64,000 nt of DNA, taken from assembly GCF_014644495.1 (NCBI RefSeq), contig NZ_BMKU01000006.1, positions 62,001 through 126,000 on the forward strand. Reading direction: 5' to 3'. Within the stretch, counting starts at the first letter, position 1. Every line of letters begins with the position of its first letter. Positions 8,065-17,683 of the stretch are shown piece by piece. The stretch comes from Pseudarthrobacter polychromogenes (lineage in GTDB: Bacteria > Actinomycetota > Actinomycetes > Actinomycetales > Micrococcaceae). Under the pieces are notes generated by a model. It was given only the letters and a program-made list of their open reading frames with translations. It was not told the origin of the DNA and ran no database searches. A program made the translations under genes and the position numbers.

Positions 8065-8895
8065 ATGACCACTGGCCGGCACAGCGCTGTTGAACTTGAC
8101 CCATCTTTGGACGACTACCAGCTGGCAGCAGCCCTGGTGCGGGAGGCCGGGCAGCTGGCGCTGCTCATGCGGATGGCAGGCCTGCAGTCACAGCAGAAGA
8201 CCTCCATTTCAGACGTCGTGACCGCCGCTGACCATGCGGCAGAGGCCTATGTCCTGGAGCAGCTGCAGCGCTGCCGGCCACAGGACGGCATCCTGGGGGA
8301 GGAAGGCGCATCGGTACAGGGCAGCAGCGGCCGGACCTGGGTCATCGATCCGGTGGACGGCACGTACAACTTCCTGCACGGCTCCACGTACTGGTGCTCG
8401 GCCATCGCCTTGAAGGACCAGTCCGATGTGCTGCTTGGTGCCATCTTCCAGCCGGAGGAGGACAAGCTCTGGCTTGGTGGCCGGGCGCATCCGGCCAGCC
8501 TCAACGGTGAACGGCTGACGGTTTTCCACGACAACAGGGGAGAGCGCAATGCTACCCCCGCGGCCCAGCTGGGGGCGGCAACCTACATCCACCCCAGCTG
8601 GCTGATGGATCCGCTGTGCGCCATGCCCTGGCACGCGGCGGCGACGTCGGCTGCAGCCCTGCGGATGCTCGGCTCCGGCTCGTGCGACCTTGGCCGGGTG
8701 GCGGACGGCCAGATCGGGTGCTGGTTCCAGCACAGCTGCCCGGAATGGGACTGGCTGCCCGGCAAAGCGATTGTCCGGGCCGCCGGAGGCGCCGTGGACA
8801 CGGTGCGGGTCAACGGTTTGGAGTGGTTTATGGCTGGAGGGACGACGGCGGTGCGCGAGCTGCGTGCGGCCCTCGAGTCTGGGTCCGTGGCATAG
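8065..8895 (+). CDS. Inositol monophosphatase family protein
   Basis: The 276-residue protein has the metal-binding motifs of the inositol monophosphatase/FBPase superfamily: GEEGAS at about residue 75, the hallmark DPVDGTYNFLHG at about 94-105, and WEWD-like PEWDWLPGKAI near 228. It hydrolyses a phosphate monoester. Inositol phosphate, histidinol phosphate and PAP phosphatases share these motifs, so the substrate is open. It is not next to the inositol locus 10 kb away, and a direct role there is not implied. Confidence 0.88.
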   Translation: MTTGRHSAVELDPSLDDYQLAAALVREAGQLALLMRMAGLQSQQKTSISDVVTAADHAAEAYVLEQLQRCRPQDGILGEEGASVQGSSGRTWVIDPVDGTYNFLHGSTYWCSAIALKDQSDVLLGAIFQPEEDKLWLGGRAHPASLNGERLTVFHDNRGERNATPAAQLGAATYIHPSWLMDPLCAMPWHAAATSAAALRMLGSGSCDLGRVADGQIGCWFQHSCPEWDWLPGKAIVRAAGGAVDTVRVNGLEWFMAGGTTAVRELRAALESGSVA

Positions 8896-8902
8896 CGCAA
8901 TC

Positions 8903-10364
8903 TCACGCCGCCTCCCGTCGGCTGAAGCGGAGGCGCTTGAGCACCCTGGCCTGCTGACGCTGTCTTCTGCGGCGTTTCCGGCTGCCCCGGGTAGCCGACC
9001 TGGCCGCCACGGCAAAGCCCGTGCCGCCTGGCGGGCTCGTGTCCAGCCCGGTGCCGGGTGGGGGAGGCGCCGTGGAGTGGTAGGTGTGGCCGGTGGGGGT
9101 GTGGAGTTCCACCGTGTGCCTGGGCCCGGGTACCGGCGTGGCTGTCCAGCCGGGTGTTTCTTTGGTGTGGTTGCAGGCTTCGCAGAGGCCTTGGCCGTTG
9201 GTGCTGGTGGTTGTGCCGTCACTGTGCCAGGGGGTGATGTGGTCGTGGTGGCGGATGGGCGCGTCGCAGTAGGGGGTGCGGCAGGTGTCGTCGCGGACCT
9301 GGTTGAACCGGCGGAGCCCGGGCGGGAAGAGCCGGGCCTTGGAGTCCATGGCGAGCAGCTCACCGGTGCCGGGGGCGGTGTAGAGCCGGCGGATCCACGT
9401 GGTGAACTCTGCGGTGTCAGTGTCTTCTCCGAGGACTGTTCGTCTGGCCCAGTGGGCGGGGACGATGCCGTAGCCGGAGAGCTTGGCTGGTTCGCTGTCG
9501 CACTGGAACAGGGTGCGGTCGGTCATGACCAGCTGCACCTCGATGCCGGCGACCCCGCCAGGGGTGCCGGTAACGTTCTCAACGAGCTGATCGGCCATGA
9601 TCTGGCCCTTGGACCGTTCGTCCCCAGAGGACCGCAACGTATCCGCATGCCGGGTCAGGGCCGCGTAGACGGCCACCCCCTGGGCGACGGGCAGCAGAGC
9701 GGTCAGGCGGGCCATGGTGTCCGGCGCCGGGCGAAGGGTCGCGGTTCGGTCGTTCACCGCATGGCTGGCGCGTTTTGCCACCGAGTGCGGGTCGCGCCGG
9801 TACGCGGCAGCCCGGACCGCGGCAATGATGGCCCGGTCCCCGGTCCCCGGCCCCTGCCAGTGACCCTGCACCTGCCAGGGTGCCGGTGTCGGCGGCGAGT
9901 TCCTCGTCCACCGCGCACCGGTCTTCGGCGGACAGGCACGCTGTTTCCTTCACGACGAGGGTGGCGCGCCATTCGTTCAGCTCCCCGGATTCCAGGGCGG
10001 CAAGGGTGTGGGGCATATCGGTGACGAGGGTTTTGGCCAGGCCCAGGAGCCTGCCGCCGCGGGCCGGGGACTCCCGCCGCGCCAACGCCACCTGCGCGGC
10101 AACACCGGCGCCGCGCTCCTTGGCCGGGACACCAGCCGCGGCCTGCTCCCGCCGCTGGGAGAGATCAAAAGCCACAGCGATCCGGGCCTGTTGCGCAGCC
10201 GCCAGCGACTTCAGATCCTCAAGCTCCCGCAACTGATCAATCATCCCCGGACCAGTAGAAGCAGGACGGACGGAAGCCAGGGTTTGTACAACGTCGCCAA
10301 GGCGAGTGCCATCGAGACTTTCTTCACTCCGCGCCGGCGCCGCCGCCGTCATCATGGCTTCCAT
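8903..10364 (-). pseudogene. DUF222/HNH endonuclease gene, frameshifted by a 7-bp duplication
   Basis: Two minus-strand frames together make one DUF222-HNH protein. The upstream frame (from 10364, [10 protein letters not shown]) supplies the helical DUF222 N-terminus. The downstream frame carries DUF222 ([17 protein letters not shown] onward) and the C-terminal HNH domain ([32 protein letters not shown]). The frames meet at 9835-9848, where GGTCCCC is present twice in tandem. Removing one copy gives an uninterrupted 484-residue protein, of normal family length. These genes are multicopy in Arthrobacter and relatives; their role is poorly known. It is either a recent pseudogene, a slipped-strand switch or a sequencing error. 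Confidence 0.85.
9835..9848. repeat. 7-bp tandem duplication causing the frameshift
   Basis: GGTCCCC occurs twice without a gap and is followed by GG, so the 16 bp from 9835 have period 7. Loss of one unit restores the DUF222-HNH frame exactly: the gene span of 1462 nt becomes 1455, divisible by three. About 20 bp further upstream in the gene, an imperfect 18-bp in-frame duplication encodes [12 protein letters not shown]. Confidence 0.85.
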
Positions 10365-10415
10365 CCGCTAAGCCTTTCAACTGCATGCCCTCCTTGCACG
10401 CACCGCTCAGCGCTA

Positions 10416-10473
10416 TGTGGATAAAGCTTGCAGGACCGCCGAAAAGGCGTGGGCATGGAGCCCGTCATCCACA
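10416..10473. promoter_or_regulatory. Two DnaA-box-like sites upstream of pcrA
   Basis: A perfect TTATCCACA box lies on the minus strand at 10416-10424, and TCATCCACA (8 of 9) lies on the plus strand at 10465-10473. Both are in the 154-bp gap between the DUF222 gene and pcrA. Two inverted near-consensus 9-mers 40 bp apart might bind DnaA and affect the helicase gene. Chance occurrence is not excluded. Confidence 0.35.
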
Positions 10474-10518
10474 GCCGGGAAGTCCGTGTCGGTCCCACCG
10501 CCTAGACTTGTAGGCACC

Positions 10519-13077
10519 ATGGATATGTTGTTTGACCCGTACTCTGACGGACCGTTCAAGGCTGCTTCCCCGGCAGCTGCCCGCACCAAGTCGCGCGCTG
10601 AAGGCGCCACGACGGCCGGTCCCGGCGGTGCTGTGCCGTGGGAGAACCGGCAGGGCGCCGGGCTGTCCGGCGGCACACAAGCGCCGCATGCGGATGGTCA
10701 GCATGCGGAGGGCCACGGCCACGGCCACCGCCGGCCGGACGCGGCCCAGCTCCTGGAAGGGCTGAACCCGCAGCAGGAGGAGGCCGTTAAGCACGCAGGT
10801 TCCGCGCTGCTGATCGTAGCCGGCGCGGGTTCGGGCAAAACCCGTGTGCTCAGCAACAGGATCGCCTACCTGATCGCCACCGGCCGGGCCCACCATGGGG
10901 AGATCCTCGCCATCACCTTCACCAACAAGGCCGCTGCGGAAATGCGGGAACGCATTGAAGCGCTGGTGGGTGGGCGCGCCAAAATCATGTGGATCTCCAC
11001 CTTCCACTCATCATGCGTACGGATCCTGCGCCAGGAAGCCGCGAACGTGGGGCTGAAATCGAACTTCTCCATCTACGACTCAGCCGACTCCCTCCGGCTG
11101 GTCACCCAGGTGTCCAAGGCCCTGGACCTGGACCCGAAAAAGTTTGCCCCCAAGGCCATCCAGCACAAGATCTCCGCCTTGAAGAACGAGCTCATCGATG
11201 CTGACTCGTACTCTTCCGCCGCGAACTACAACGATCCTTTCGAGCAGGCCGTGGCAGAGGTCTACAAGGGCTACACACAGCGGCTGCGCCAGGCCAATGC
11301 CATGGATTTCGATGACCTGATTGCCGAAACGGTGTTTATGTTCCGGGCCTTCCCTGCCCTCGCGGATTCCTACCGCCGGCGGTTCAGGCATGTCCTGGTG
11401 GACGAGTACCAGGACACCAACCATGCCCAGTACGCCCTGGTCCGGGAGATCGTGGGCGAAGGCCCCGGCGCCTCCGAGTTGACGGTCGTGGGCGATTCGG
11501 ACCAGTCCATCTACGCTTTCCGGGGCGCCGACATCCGCAACATCGTGGAGTTCGAAAAGGATTACCCCGAGGCACGGACCATCAAGCTGGAGCAGAACTA
11601 CCGCTCCACGCAGAACATCCTCAGCGCAGCCAACTCGGTCATCTCACGAAATCCCAACCGTCCCGAGAAACGGCTGTGGACCGCCGAAGGCGACGGCCAC
11701 AAAATCATCGGATACGTGGGCGAGAACGAGCACGACGAAGCCCAGTTCATTGCCAAGGAGATCGACCGGCTCCAGGATGAGGACAACCTCCGTCCGGGGG
11801 ACGTCGCCATCTTCTACCGCACCAATGCCCAGTCACGCTCCATCGAGGACGTGCTGGTGCGGGTGGGCCTGCCGTACAAGGTGGTGGGCGGCACGCGGTT
11901 CTACGAGCGCAAGGAAATCAAGGATGCCCTGGCCTACCTTCGTGTCCTGGTGAATCCGGACGACGACGTCAACCTGCGGCGGGTGCTCAACGAACCAAAA
12001 CGGGGGATCGGCGACCGCGCCGAAGGTGCGGTGGCGGCACTGGCCCAGCGTGAGCGCATCTCGTTCATGGCAGCCGCCCGTCGGGCCGAGCAGGCCCCGG
12101 CGATGGCAACCCGATCCGTCAATGCCGTCCTTGGGTTTGTGAAGCTGCTGGATGACCTCGCCGAAGTGGCCGCGGGTTCCGGCGCCGCAGCAGCCCTTGA
12201 AGCCGTCCTGGAGCAGACCGGCTACCTGGCCGCGCTGCGCTCCAGCACAGACCCCCAGGACGAGTCCAGGGTGGAGAACCTGGCGGAGCTTGTGGCCGTG
12301 GTGCGGGAGTACGAGCAGGAGAACCCCGAAGGATCGCTGGGCGCGTTCCTGGAGCAGGTCTCGCTGGTGGCCGACGCGGACCAGATTCCTGACGCTCCCG
12401 GCGGGAACGCCGAAGACACAGCCGCCGCCGTTGCGGAGGCCAAACGGCTTGGCGTGGTCACGCTGATGACACTGCACACCGCCAAGGGCCTCGAGTTCCC
12501 GGTGGTATTCCTGACCGGCATGGAGCATGGACTGTTTCCGCACCAGCGGTCAGCGACTGACCCCAAAGAACTGGCGGAAGAACGCCGGCTTGCCTACGTT
12601 GGCCTGACGCGTGCCCGGAAACGCCTGTACGTCACCCGTTCCGAGGTCCGGAGCATGTGGGGCCAGAGCCAGTACAACCCAGCCAGCCAGTTCCTGGAGG
12701 AAATTCCCGCCGAGCTCCTGGAATGGAAACGCGAAGGAACCAGCAGGCAGTCAGGCGGGTGGGGCGGCGGATCAATCGGTTCGAACCGCTACAGCGGATC
12801 CTTCTGGGGCGCCGGGACGGCCAGGGGCGCCGCTGCTGACTCGTCAGCCGGATTCAACGCGGACGTGCCCGCGGCCATTGCGAAGAACCGTGTGCAGCCG
12901 CAGAAAGAAATCGTGGCGGTCACCGTGGGGGACAAGGTCAACCACACGAGCTTCGGCAACGGTACCGTCCTCGCGCTGGAGGGGGCGGGGGACAAGACCG
13001 TGGCCAAGGTGAAGTTCGACGTCGGTGAGAAGCGTTTGCTGCTGCGCTACGCGCCGCTGACCAAGCTCGACGCCTAG
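10519..13077 (+). CDS. pcrA: ATP-dependent DNA helicase PcrA/UvrD type
   Basis: The 852-residue superfamily 1 3'-5' helicase functions in repair and replication restart. Visible motifs are the Q-motif region LNPQQEEAV, Walker A AGAGSGKTRVLSNRI (about residue 101), ITFTNKAA, motif II VDEYQDTN, VVGDSDQSIYAFRGAD, NYRST, motif V TAKGLEFPVVFL and motif VI YVGLTRARKRL. The C-terminus ends in the Tudor-like RNA-polymerase-binding domain of PcrA (VGDKVNHTSFGNGTVLALEG). The N-terminal 75 residues are a poorly conserved, His-rich extension. I start at ATG 10519; TAGACT at 10503-10508 would give an almost leaderless transcript. The 886-residue alternative from 10417 would run through the promoter region. 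Confidence 0.95.
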   Translation: MDMLFDPYSDGPFKAASPAAARTKSRAEGATTAGPGGAVPWENRQGAGLSGGTQAPHADGQHAEGHGHGHRRPDAAQLLEGLNPQQEEAVKHAGSALLIVAGAGSGKTRVLSNRIAYLIATGRAHHGEILAITFTNKAAAEMRERIEALVGGRAKIMWISTFHSSCVRILRQEAANVGLKSNFSIYDSADSLRLVTQVSKALDLDPKKFAPKAIQHKISALKNELIDADSYSSAANYNDPFEQAVAEVYKGYTQRLRQANAMDFDDLIAETVFMFRAFPALADSYRRRFRHVLVDEYQDTNHAQYALVREIVGEGPGASELTVVGDSDQSIYAFRGADIRNIVEFEKDYPEARTIKLEQNYRSTQNILSAANSVISRNPNRPEKRLWTAEGDGHKIIGYVGENEHDEAQFIAKEIDRLQDEDNLRPGDVAIFYRTNAQSRSIEDVLVRVGLPYKVVGGTRFYERKEIKDALAYLRVLVNPDDDVNLRRVLNEPKRGIGDRAEGAVAALAQRERISFMAAARRAEQAPAMATRSVNAVLGFVKLLDDLAEVAAGSGAAAALEAVLEQTGYLAALRSSTDPQDESRVENLAELVAVVREYEQENPEGSLGAFLEQVSLVADADQIPDAPGGNAEDTAAAVAEAKRLGVVTLMTLHTAKGLEFPVVFLTGMEHGLFPHQRSATDPKELAEERRLAYVGLTRARKRLYVTRSEVRSMWGQSQYNPASQFLEEIPAELLEWKREGTSRQSGGWGGGSIGSNRYSGSFWGAGTARGAAADSSAGFNADVPAAIAKNRVQPQKEIVAVTVGDKVNHTSFGNGTVLALEGAGDKTVAKVKFDVGEKRLLLRYAPLTKLDA

Positions 13078-13196
13078 CAGTTCCAGGACAGCGAAGGCCC
13101 GGGCCGCCAGGGTAGGAAGCCTTGCCCGGCACCGGCGCCCAGTACTAAGGTTCAGGAACCGTCCTGCTGCAGCGCAGGACCAGTCGGAGCGCGGCC

Positions 13197-14507
13197 ATGA
13201 AAATCCTGTTCGCCAGCCAGGCCATCGATGGACACTTCAACCCCATGACGGGGGTGGCGGTTCGCCTCAAAGAACGGGGCCACAACGTCGCCTGGTACAC
13301 AGGCCCCGTCTTCCGTGACAAGCTCCGGGACCTGGACATCCCGCTCCTTCCTTTCCAACGGGCCATTGAGCACCGCGTGGATAACCTCTTCGAGCTGTAC
13401 CCGGAACGCGCCAAGCTCAAAGGACCCCGGGCCATCGGGTTCGATGGGGAGAAGATCTTTGCCAGCAACGTCAGCAACTTCTTCGAAGATATCCGGGAAC
13501 TGGAACAGGACTTTGCCTTCGACGTGGCCGTGGTGGACAGTTCAATGTTCATCCACCGCCTCGTGGCGAGCTTAATGGGCAAGCCGCTGGTGAACTTCGT
13601 GGCGATTCCCAACATGGAAAGCGACCCGCAGGTACCGCCGCTGTTCTTCGGCTTCAAGCCTGCCCGCAACCCGGTGGAGAGATCCATCCAGGCCGCGGCG
13701 GGCTTCCTGTCCGACAACGTCATCCTGCGGCCCGCCGGCCTGAGCTACCGCCGCCAGCTTGCGGCCTACGGGCAGGCCGCCCCCAGGCACGGACGTCTGA
13801 CGGACGAGCCCTACCGGTCCTCAGCGGCCGTCATCCAGACCGGCCCGGAAGCCCTGGACTTCCCGCGGCGGCACAGGAACCCCGCGGTGCACTATGTGGG
13901 GGCACTCCTGCCGTACAGGCCCCCGCCCCCGGCACTGGCTGCGGCTGAACGTGGTGCCGAAGAAGCGGAACATTGGCCGCTGTACCCACGCACGTTGCTG
14001 GTGACCCAGGGAACGGTGGACAACGTAGACCAGGACAAGCTGATAGTTCCGGCGCTCGAGGCGGTCAAGGACATGGACGCGCTGGTGATTGTGGCCACCG
14101 GTGGCCGCGGGACGGAGGTCCTCAGCGCGCGCTACCCGCAGCCCAACATCGTGATCCGCGACTTCGTGGACTTCGCCAGCGTGCTGGATTTCACGGACGT
14201 GTTCATCACCAACGGCGGCTTCGGCGGGGTGCAGCTCAGCCTGTCCAAAGGAGTGCCAATGGTGGTGTCAGGGATCAACGAGGGCAAGAGTGACGTCAAT
14301 GCCAGGGTGGAATTCGCCGGCGTGGGCATCAGCCTCAAAACGGAACGGCCCAAGCCACAGCGAATTGCCCAGGCAGTGCAGGAGATCCTCTCGAACGCTG
14401 CCTGGCGGACGCGGGCACAACAGATGCGTGACCACTTCGCCGCAGGGGATCCCGCTGCTGTTGCCGCCGCCGTCGTCGAAAAGGCAGCCGGACTGGCACC
14501 AGACTGA
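13197..14507 (+). CDS. GT1-like glycosyltransferase (GT-B fold)
   Basis: The 436-residue protein opens with MKILFASQAIDGHFNPM, the N-terminal Rossmann motif of UDP-glycosyltransferases of the YjiC/macrolide type. A C-terminal donor domain contains VTQGTVDN, VIVATGG and FITNGGFGGVQLSLSKGVPMVV. It would transfer a sugar from a nucleotide donor to a small hydrophobic acceptor; macrolide glucosyltransferases belong to this family. The HGG-type motif is replaced by NGGFGG. It stands alone, and no substrate can be assigned. Confidence 0.85.
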   Translation: MKILFASQAIDGHFNPMTGVAVRLKERGHNVAWYTGPVFRDKLRDLDIPLLPFQRAIEHRVDNLFELYPERAKLKGPRAIGFDGEKIFASNVSNFFEDIRELEQDFAFDVAVVDSSMFIHRLVASLMGKPLVNFVAIPNMESDPQVPPLFFGFKPARNPVERSIQAAAGFLSDNVILRPAGLSYRRQLAAYGQAAPRHGRLTDEPYRSSAAVIQTGPEALDFPRRHRNPAVHYVGALLPYRPPPPALAAAERGAEEAEHWPLYPRTLLVTQGTVDNVDQDKLIVPALEAVKDMDALVIVATGGRGTEVLSARYPQPNIVIRDFVDFASVLDFTDVFITNGGFGGVQLSLSKGVPMVVSGINEGKSDVNARVEFAGVGISLKTERPKPQRIAQAVQEILSNAAWRTRAQQMRDHFAAGDPAAVAAAVVEKAAGLAPD

Positions 14508-14525
14508 GCGCCGCCATGACGCATA

Positions 14526-15212
14526 ATGGACCGCATGCGACGGACTGTACAGGGGATGCTCGCCGCCCTTTTCCTCTTGGCTGCAACAGGCTGCACCGTG
14601 ACGGTGGAGGACCCTGGATACGTGGCACCGCCTCCATTGCCGCCGATTGAGCAGCTGGAACAGGCGCCGCTGGTTGACCCGCAGGAATTTTCAGGCAGTG
14701 ACGATGTCATCTCCTTCCTTACCGAGGACCGGACAGTGGCGTGCTCCCTGACGGCAGCCCGCGGGCCGCACATCAATCTCCCCTATGAGCAGAACAGCTT
14801 CAGCGACAGCGAAAACAACAAACTGGCCATTGTGCCGGTAGCCCACTGCGAACTGGCCGGATACCCGAAACCTGCCCCGGACGACGTAGCGGATGACTGC
14901 GCAGGAACGAATATCGGATACCTGGGCGGGGTAGCCCTGCTGACGCCGGACAAGGCTACGTACGGAGAATGCCGGTCCGGAGTCACACAAATGGAAGCAA
15001 CATACGGCCCCCGCGGCAGCAAGGCCGGCCCGATCGCGGAATTGGCTGTGCTGGCTGACGGGCAGAACCTTGAGCGAAACGGACTTCGCTGTTCCGCCTA
15101 CAACGGCGGCGTAGCCTGCGGAAACGTCTCGGCCGGCGTGGGGTTCTTTGTTTCGGAGGACCGTTACGAGCTGATTTCCAGCCCTCCGGAGAGTGCCCCG
15201 CCGGCACTGTGA
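14526..15212 (+). CDS. Secreted lipoprotein of unknown function
   Basis: The 228-residue protein has a lipoprotein signal peptide with basic n-region and lipobox LAATGC (Cys at about residue 19), so the mature protein is anchored outside the membrane. Four or more later cysteines (in TVACSL, VAHCEL, VADDCAG, YGECRSG, LRCSAYNGGVACG) suggest disulfide bonds. No family is recognised. ATG 14526 and ATG 14535 both fit the signal peptide. A perfect terminator hairpin follows at once, so the gene is monocistronic or the last of its unit. Confidence 0.8.
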   Translation: MDRMRRTVQGMLAALFLLAATGCTVTVEDPGYVAPPPLPPIEQLEQAPLVDPQEFSGSDDVISFLTEDRTVACSLTAARGPHINLPYEQNSFSDSENNKLAIVPVAHCELAGYPKPAPDDVADDCAGTNIGYLGGVALLTPDKATYGECRSGVTQMEATYGPRGSKAGPIAELAVLADGQNLERNGLRCSAYNGGVACGNVSAGVGFFVSEDRYELISSPPESAPPAL

Positions 15213-15219
15213 AGCCCTC

Positions 15220-15245
15220 AAAAACCGCGTAAATCCGCGGTTTTT
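15220..15245 (+). terminator. Intrinsic terminator after the lipoprotein gene
   Basis: Perfect 10-bp arms (AAAAACCGCG and CGCGGTTTTT) flank a 6-nt loop, and the 3' arm ends in five T. This isolates the lipoprotein gene from sucCD. Confidence 0.85.
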
Positions 15246-15454
15246 CTACGTTCCATAGAATAGTGTCCTTACTCACATAAGGGGTACTCTGGGACGGGCC
15301 GGTCCTCCCAAAGGACTAGAGTTCCCAGTGGAGCATCACGCCGCGTGGCTCGTTTCCAACAGGCCGCCGGTGCGTGCAATTCCGCAGCCCGGTCATCGTC
15401 TTCGATGGTGTCCGACTGTACAGAAACTACTTCGACGTAGAAGGACACTAAACC

Positions 15455-16624
15455 GTGGACCTGTTTGAATACCAGGCGCGCGATATGTTCGAGGCGCACG
15501 GTGTACCCGTGCTTGCCGGCATCGTGGCGTACACCCCAGAAGAAGCAAAGGCAGCTGCCGAGAAGATCGGCGGCGTAACTGTCGTTAAGGCCCAGGTTAA
15601 GGCCGGTGGCCGCGGTAAGGCCGGCGGCGTTAAGGTTGCCAAGACCGCCGATGAGGCACTTGAGCACTCCACCAACATCCTGGGCATGGACATCAAGGGC
15701 CACACCGTTAACAAGGTGATGATTGCCCAGGGTGCGGACATCGCCGAGGAATACTACTTCTCCGTCCTGCTGGACCGGGCCAACCGCAACTACCTGGCCA
15801 TGTGCTCGGTTGAAGGCGGCATGGAAATCGAACAGCTCGCCGTCGAACGCCCTGAGGCGCTGGCGAAGATCGCCATCGACCCCGCCGTGGGCATCGACCA
15901 GGCCAAGGCTGACGAGATTGTCGCAGCAGCCGGCTTCGCCGAGGAACTGCGCGGCAAAGTCGCCGCCGTGATCCTGAAGCTTTGGGATGTCTTCAAGAAG
16001 GAAGACGCCACCCTGGTGGAGGTCAACCCGCTGGTCAAGACCGGTGCCGGTGAGATCGTGGCCCTTGACGGCAAGGTCTCCCTGGACGAGAACGCCGACT
16101 TCCGCCACGCCAAGCACGCCCTCCTTGAGGACAAGGACGCTGCTGATCCGCTGGAGGCCAAGGCCAAGGCGCAGGACCTGAACTACGTCAAGCTGGACGG
16201 CGAAGTAGGGATCATCGGCAACGGTGCCGGCCTGGTCATGTCCACCCTCGACGTCGTTGCCTACGCCGGCGAAAAGCACGGCAACGTCAAGCCCGCCAAC
16301 TTCCTGGACATCGGCGGTGGAGCTTCCGCCGAGGTCATGGCCGCTGGCCTGGACGTCATCCTGGGCGACGAGCAGGTCAAGTCGGTATTCGTCAACGTCT
16401 TCGGTGGCATCACCGCGTGTGACGCCGTCGCCAAGGGCATCGTTGGTGCGCTGGCCGAGCTGGGCCACTCCGCGAACAAGCCGCTGGTAGTCCGCCTCGA
16501 CGGCAACAACGTTGAGGAGGGCCGCCGCATCCTGGCCGAGGCCAACCACCCGCTGGTTACCCTGGCCGCAACCATGGACGAGGGCGCCGACAAGGCCGCC
16601 GAGCTCGCCAACGCAGCTAAGTAA
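15455..16624 (+). CDS. sucC: Succinyl-CoA synthetase beta subunit
   Basis: The 389-residue ATP-grasp subunit of succinate-CoA ligase (ADP-forming) works in the TCA cycle with SucD. Hallmarks are [19 protein letters not shown], the lysine-rich [17 protein letters not shown] loop that binds nucleotide, [12 protein letters not shown], and [13 protein letters not shown] near residue 285. The start is GTG at 15455, with GAAGGACAC upstream. The 5' region of about 190 nt from a possible -10 (TAGAAT, 15256-15261) is long and contains a small hairpin (GTCCT/AGGAC near 15303), but I assign no riboswitch. sucD follows after 11 bp. Confidence 0.96.
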   Translation: MDLFEYQARDMFEAHGVPVLAGIVAYTPEEAKAAAEKIGGVTVVKAQVKAGGRGKAGGVKVAKTADEALEHSTNILGMDIKGHTVNKVMIAQGADIAEEYYFSVLLDRANRNYLAMCSVEGGMEIEQLAVERPEALAKIAIDPAVGIDQAKADEIVAAAGFAEELRGKVAAVILKLWDVFKKEDATLVEVNPLVKTGAGEIVALDGKVSLDENADFRHAKHALLEDKDAADPLEAKAKAQDLNYVKLDGEVGIIGNGAGLVMSTLDVVAYAGEKHGNVKPANFLDIGGGASAEVMAAGLDVILGDEQVKSVFVNVFGGITACDAVAKGIVGALAELGHSANKPLVVRLDGNNVEEGRRILAEANHPLVTLAATMDEGADKAAELANAAK

Positions 16625-16635
16625 AGGGACGCACC

Positions 16636-17538
16636 ATGTCTATCTATCTGAACAAGGACTCCAAGGTCATCGTCCAGGGCATCACCGGCGGCGAAGGCAC
16701 CAAGCACACCGCCCTGATGCTCAAGGCCGGCACCAACATTGTTGGCGGCGTCAACGCCCGCAAGGCCGGCACCACGGTCCTGCACGGCGACAAGGAAATC
16801 ACTGTCTTCGGCACCGTCAAGGAAGCCATGGCGGAAACCGGCGCGGACGTCTCCATCGTCTTCGTGCCGCCGGCTTTCACCAAGAGCGCCGTCGTTGAAG
16901 CCATCGAGGCCGGCATCGGCCTGGTGGTTGTCATCACCGAAGGTGTGCCGGTCCAGGACTCGGCCGAGTTCTGGGCACTGGCCCAGTCCAAGGTGGACGC
17001 CGACGGCAACCAGGTCACCCGCATCATCGGACCGAACTGCCCCGGCATCATCACCCCGGGCGAGGCGCTGGTTGGCATTACCCCGGCCAACATCACCGGC
17101 AAGGGTCCCATCGGCCTGGTCTCCAAGTCCGGCACCCTGACCTACCAGATGATGTACGAGCTGCGCGACCTGGGCTTCTCCACCGCCATCGGCATCGGCG
17201 GCGACCCCATCATCGGCACCACGCACATCGACGCCCTGGCCGCGTTCGAGGCCGACCCCGAGACCAAGGCAATTGTGATGATCGGCGAAATCGGTGGCGA
17301 CGCCGAAGAGCGCGCTGCCGACTTCATCAAGGCCAACGTCACCAAGCCGGTTGTCGGCTACGTTGCCGGCTTCACCGCGCCCGAAGGCAAGACCATGGGC
17401 CACGCCGGCGCCATCGTCTCCGGTTCCGCCGGAACCGCCCAGGCCAAGAAGGAAGCCCTCGAGGCCGCTGGCGTCAAGGTCGGCAAGACGCCGTCGGAGA
17501 CCGCCAAGCTGCTGCGCGAAGTCTACGCAGCGCTCTAG
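16636..17538 (+). CDS. sucD: Succinyl-CoA synthetase alpha subunit
   Basis: The 300-residue CoA-binding subunit has the N-terminal Rossmann CoA site ([12 protein letters not shown]), the [12 protein letters not shown] motif, SGTLTYQ and the C-terminal phosphohistidine loop [15 protein letters not shown] (His at about residue 255). It forms the enzyme with SucC, encoded 11 bp upstream in the same operon. Length and motifs are normal. Two strong hairpins follow between it and the convergent SRPBCC gene. Confidence 0.96.
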   Translation: MSIYLNKDSKVIVQGITGGEGTKHTALMLKAGTNIVGGVNARKAGTTVLHGDKEITVFGTVKEAMAETGADVSIVFVPPAFTKSAVVEAIEAGIGLVVVITEGVPVQDSAEFWALAQSKVDADGNQVTRIIGPNCPGIITPGEALVGITPANITGKGPIGLVSKSGTLTYQMMYELRDLGFSTAIGIGGDPIIGTTHIDALAAFEADPETKAIVMIGEIGGDAEERAADFIKANVTKPVVGYVAGFTAPEGKTMGHAGAIVSGSAGTAQAKKEALEAAGVKVGKTPSETAKLLREVYAAL

Positions 17539-17553
17539 TTCCAAGTAAGAACC

Positions 17554-17610
17554 AACGCGGGGTCGCTTCCCGCCCGTCACTCGTGGACGGGCCCGAAGCG
17601 GCCCCGCGTT
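17554..17610 (+). terminator. Large hairpin after sucD
   Basis: Arms beginning AACGCGGGGTCGCTTC and ending GAAGCGGCCCCGCGTT pair over 16 bp with one G.U. An inner GCCCGTC/GACGGGC stem makes an extended rod. It is likely a terminator or 3' stabiliser of sucCD mRNA, although the T tail is weak. Confidence 0.7.
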
Positions 17611-17616
17611 GCTGTT

Positions 17617-17676
17617 AAGTACGACGACGGGTGGGTCACCTTCCACATGGAAGGTGACCCACCCGTCGTCGTACTT
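17617..17676. terminator. 29-bp perfect inverted repeat, bidirectional terminator
   Basis: Arms 17617-17645 and 17648-17676 are perfectly complementary over 29 bp with only CA between them, and TTTT follows on the plus strand. Placed between convergent sucD and the SRPBCC gene, it should stop transcription from both sides. The length and perfection of the stem are unusual for an ordinary terminator. Confidence 0.75.
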
Positions 17677-17683
17677 TTGCGCT

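Noticed and set aside
9831..9900. Programmed ribosomal frameshift in the DUF222/HNH gene
   Set aside because: There is no slippery heptamer or following pseudoknot; the 7-bp duplication explains the break fully.
8690..10024. Plus-strand frame of 444 codons
   Set aside because: Shadow of the frameshifted DUF222/HNH gene on the other strand; Gly/Val-rich and without a domain.
15246..15454. Possible riboswitch in the long sucC leader
   Set aside because: Only a 5-bp hairpin and a partial second stem were seen; they match no known class.
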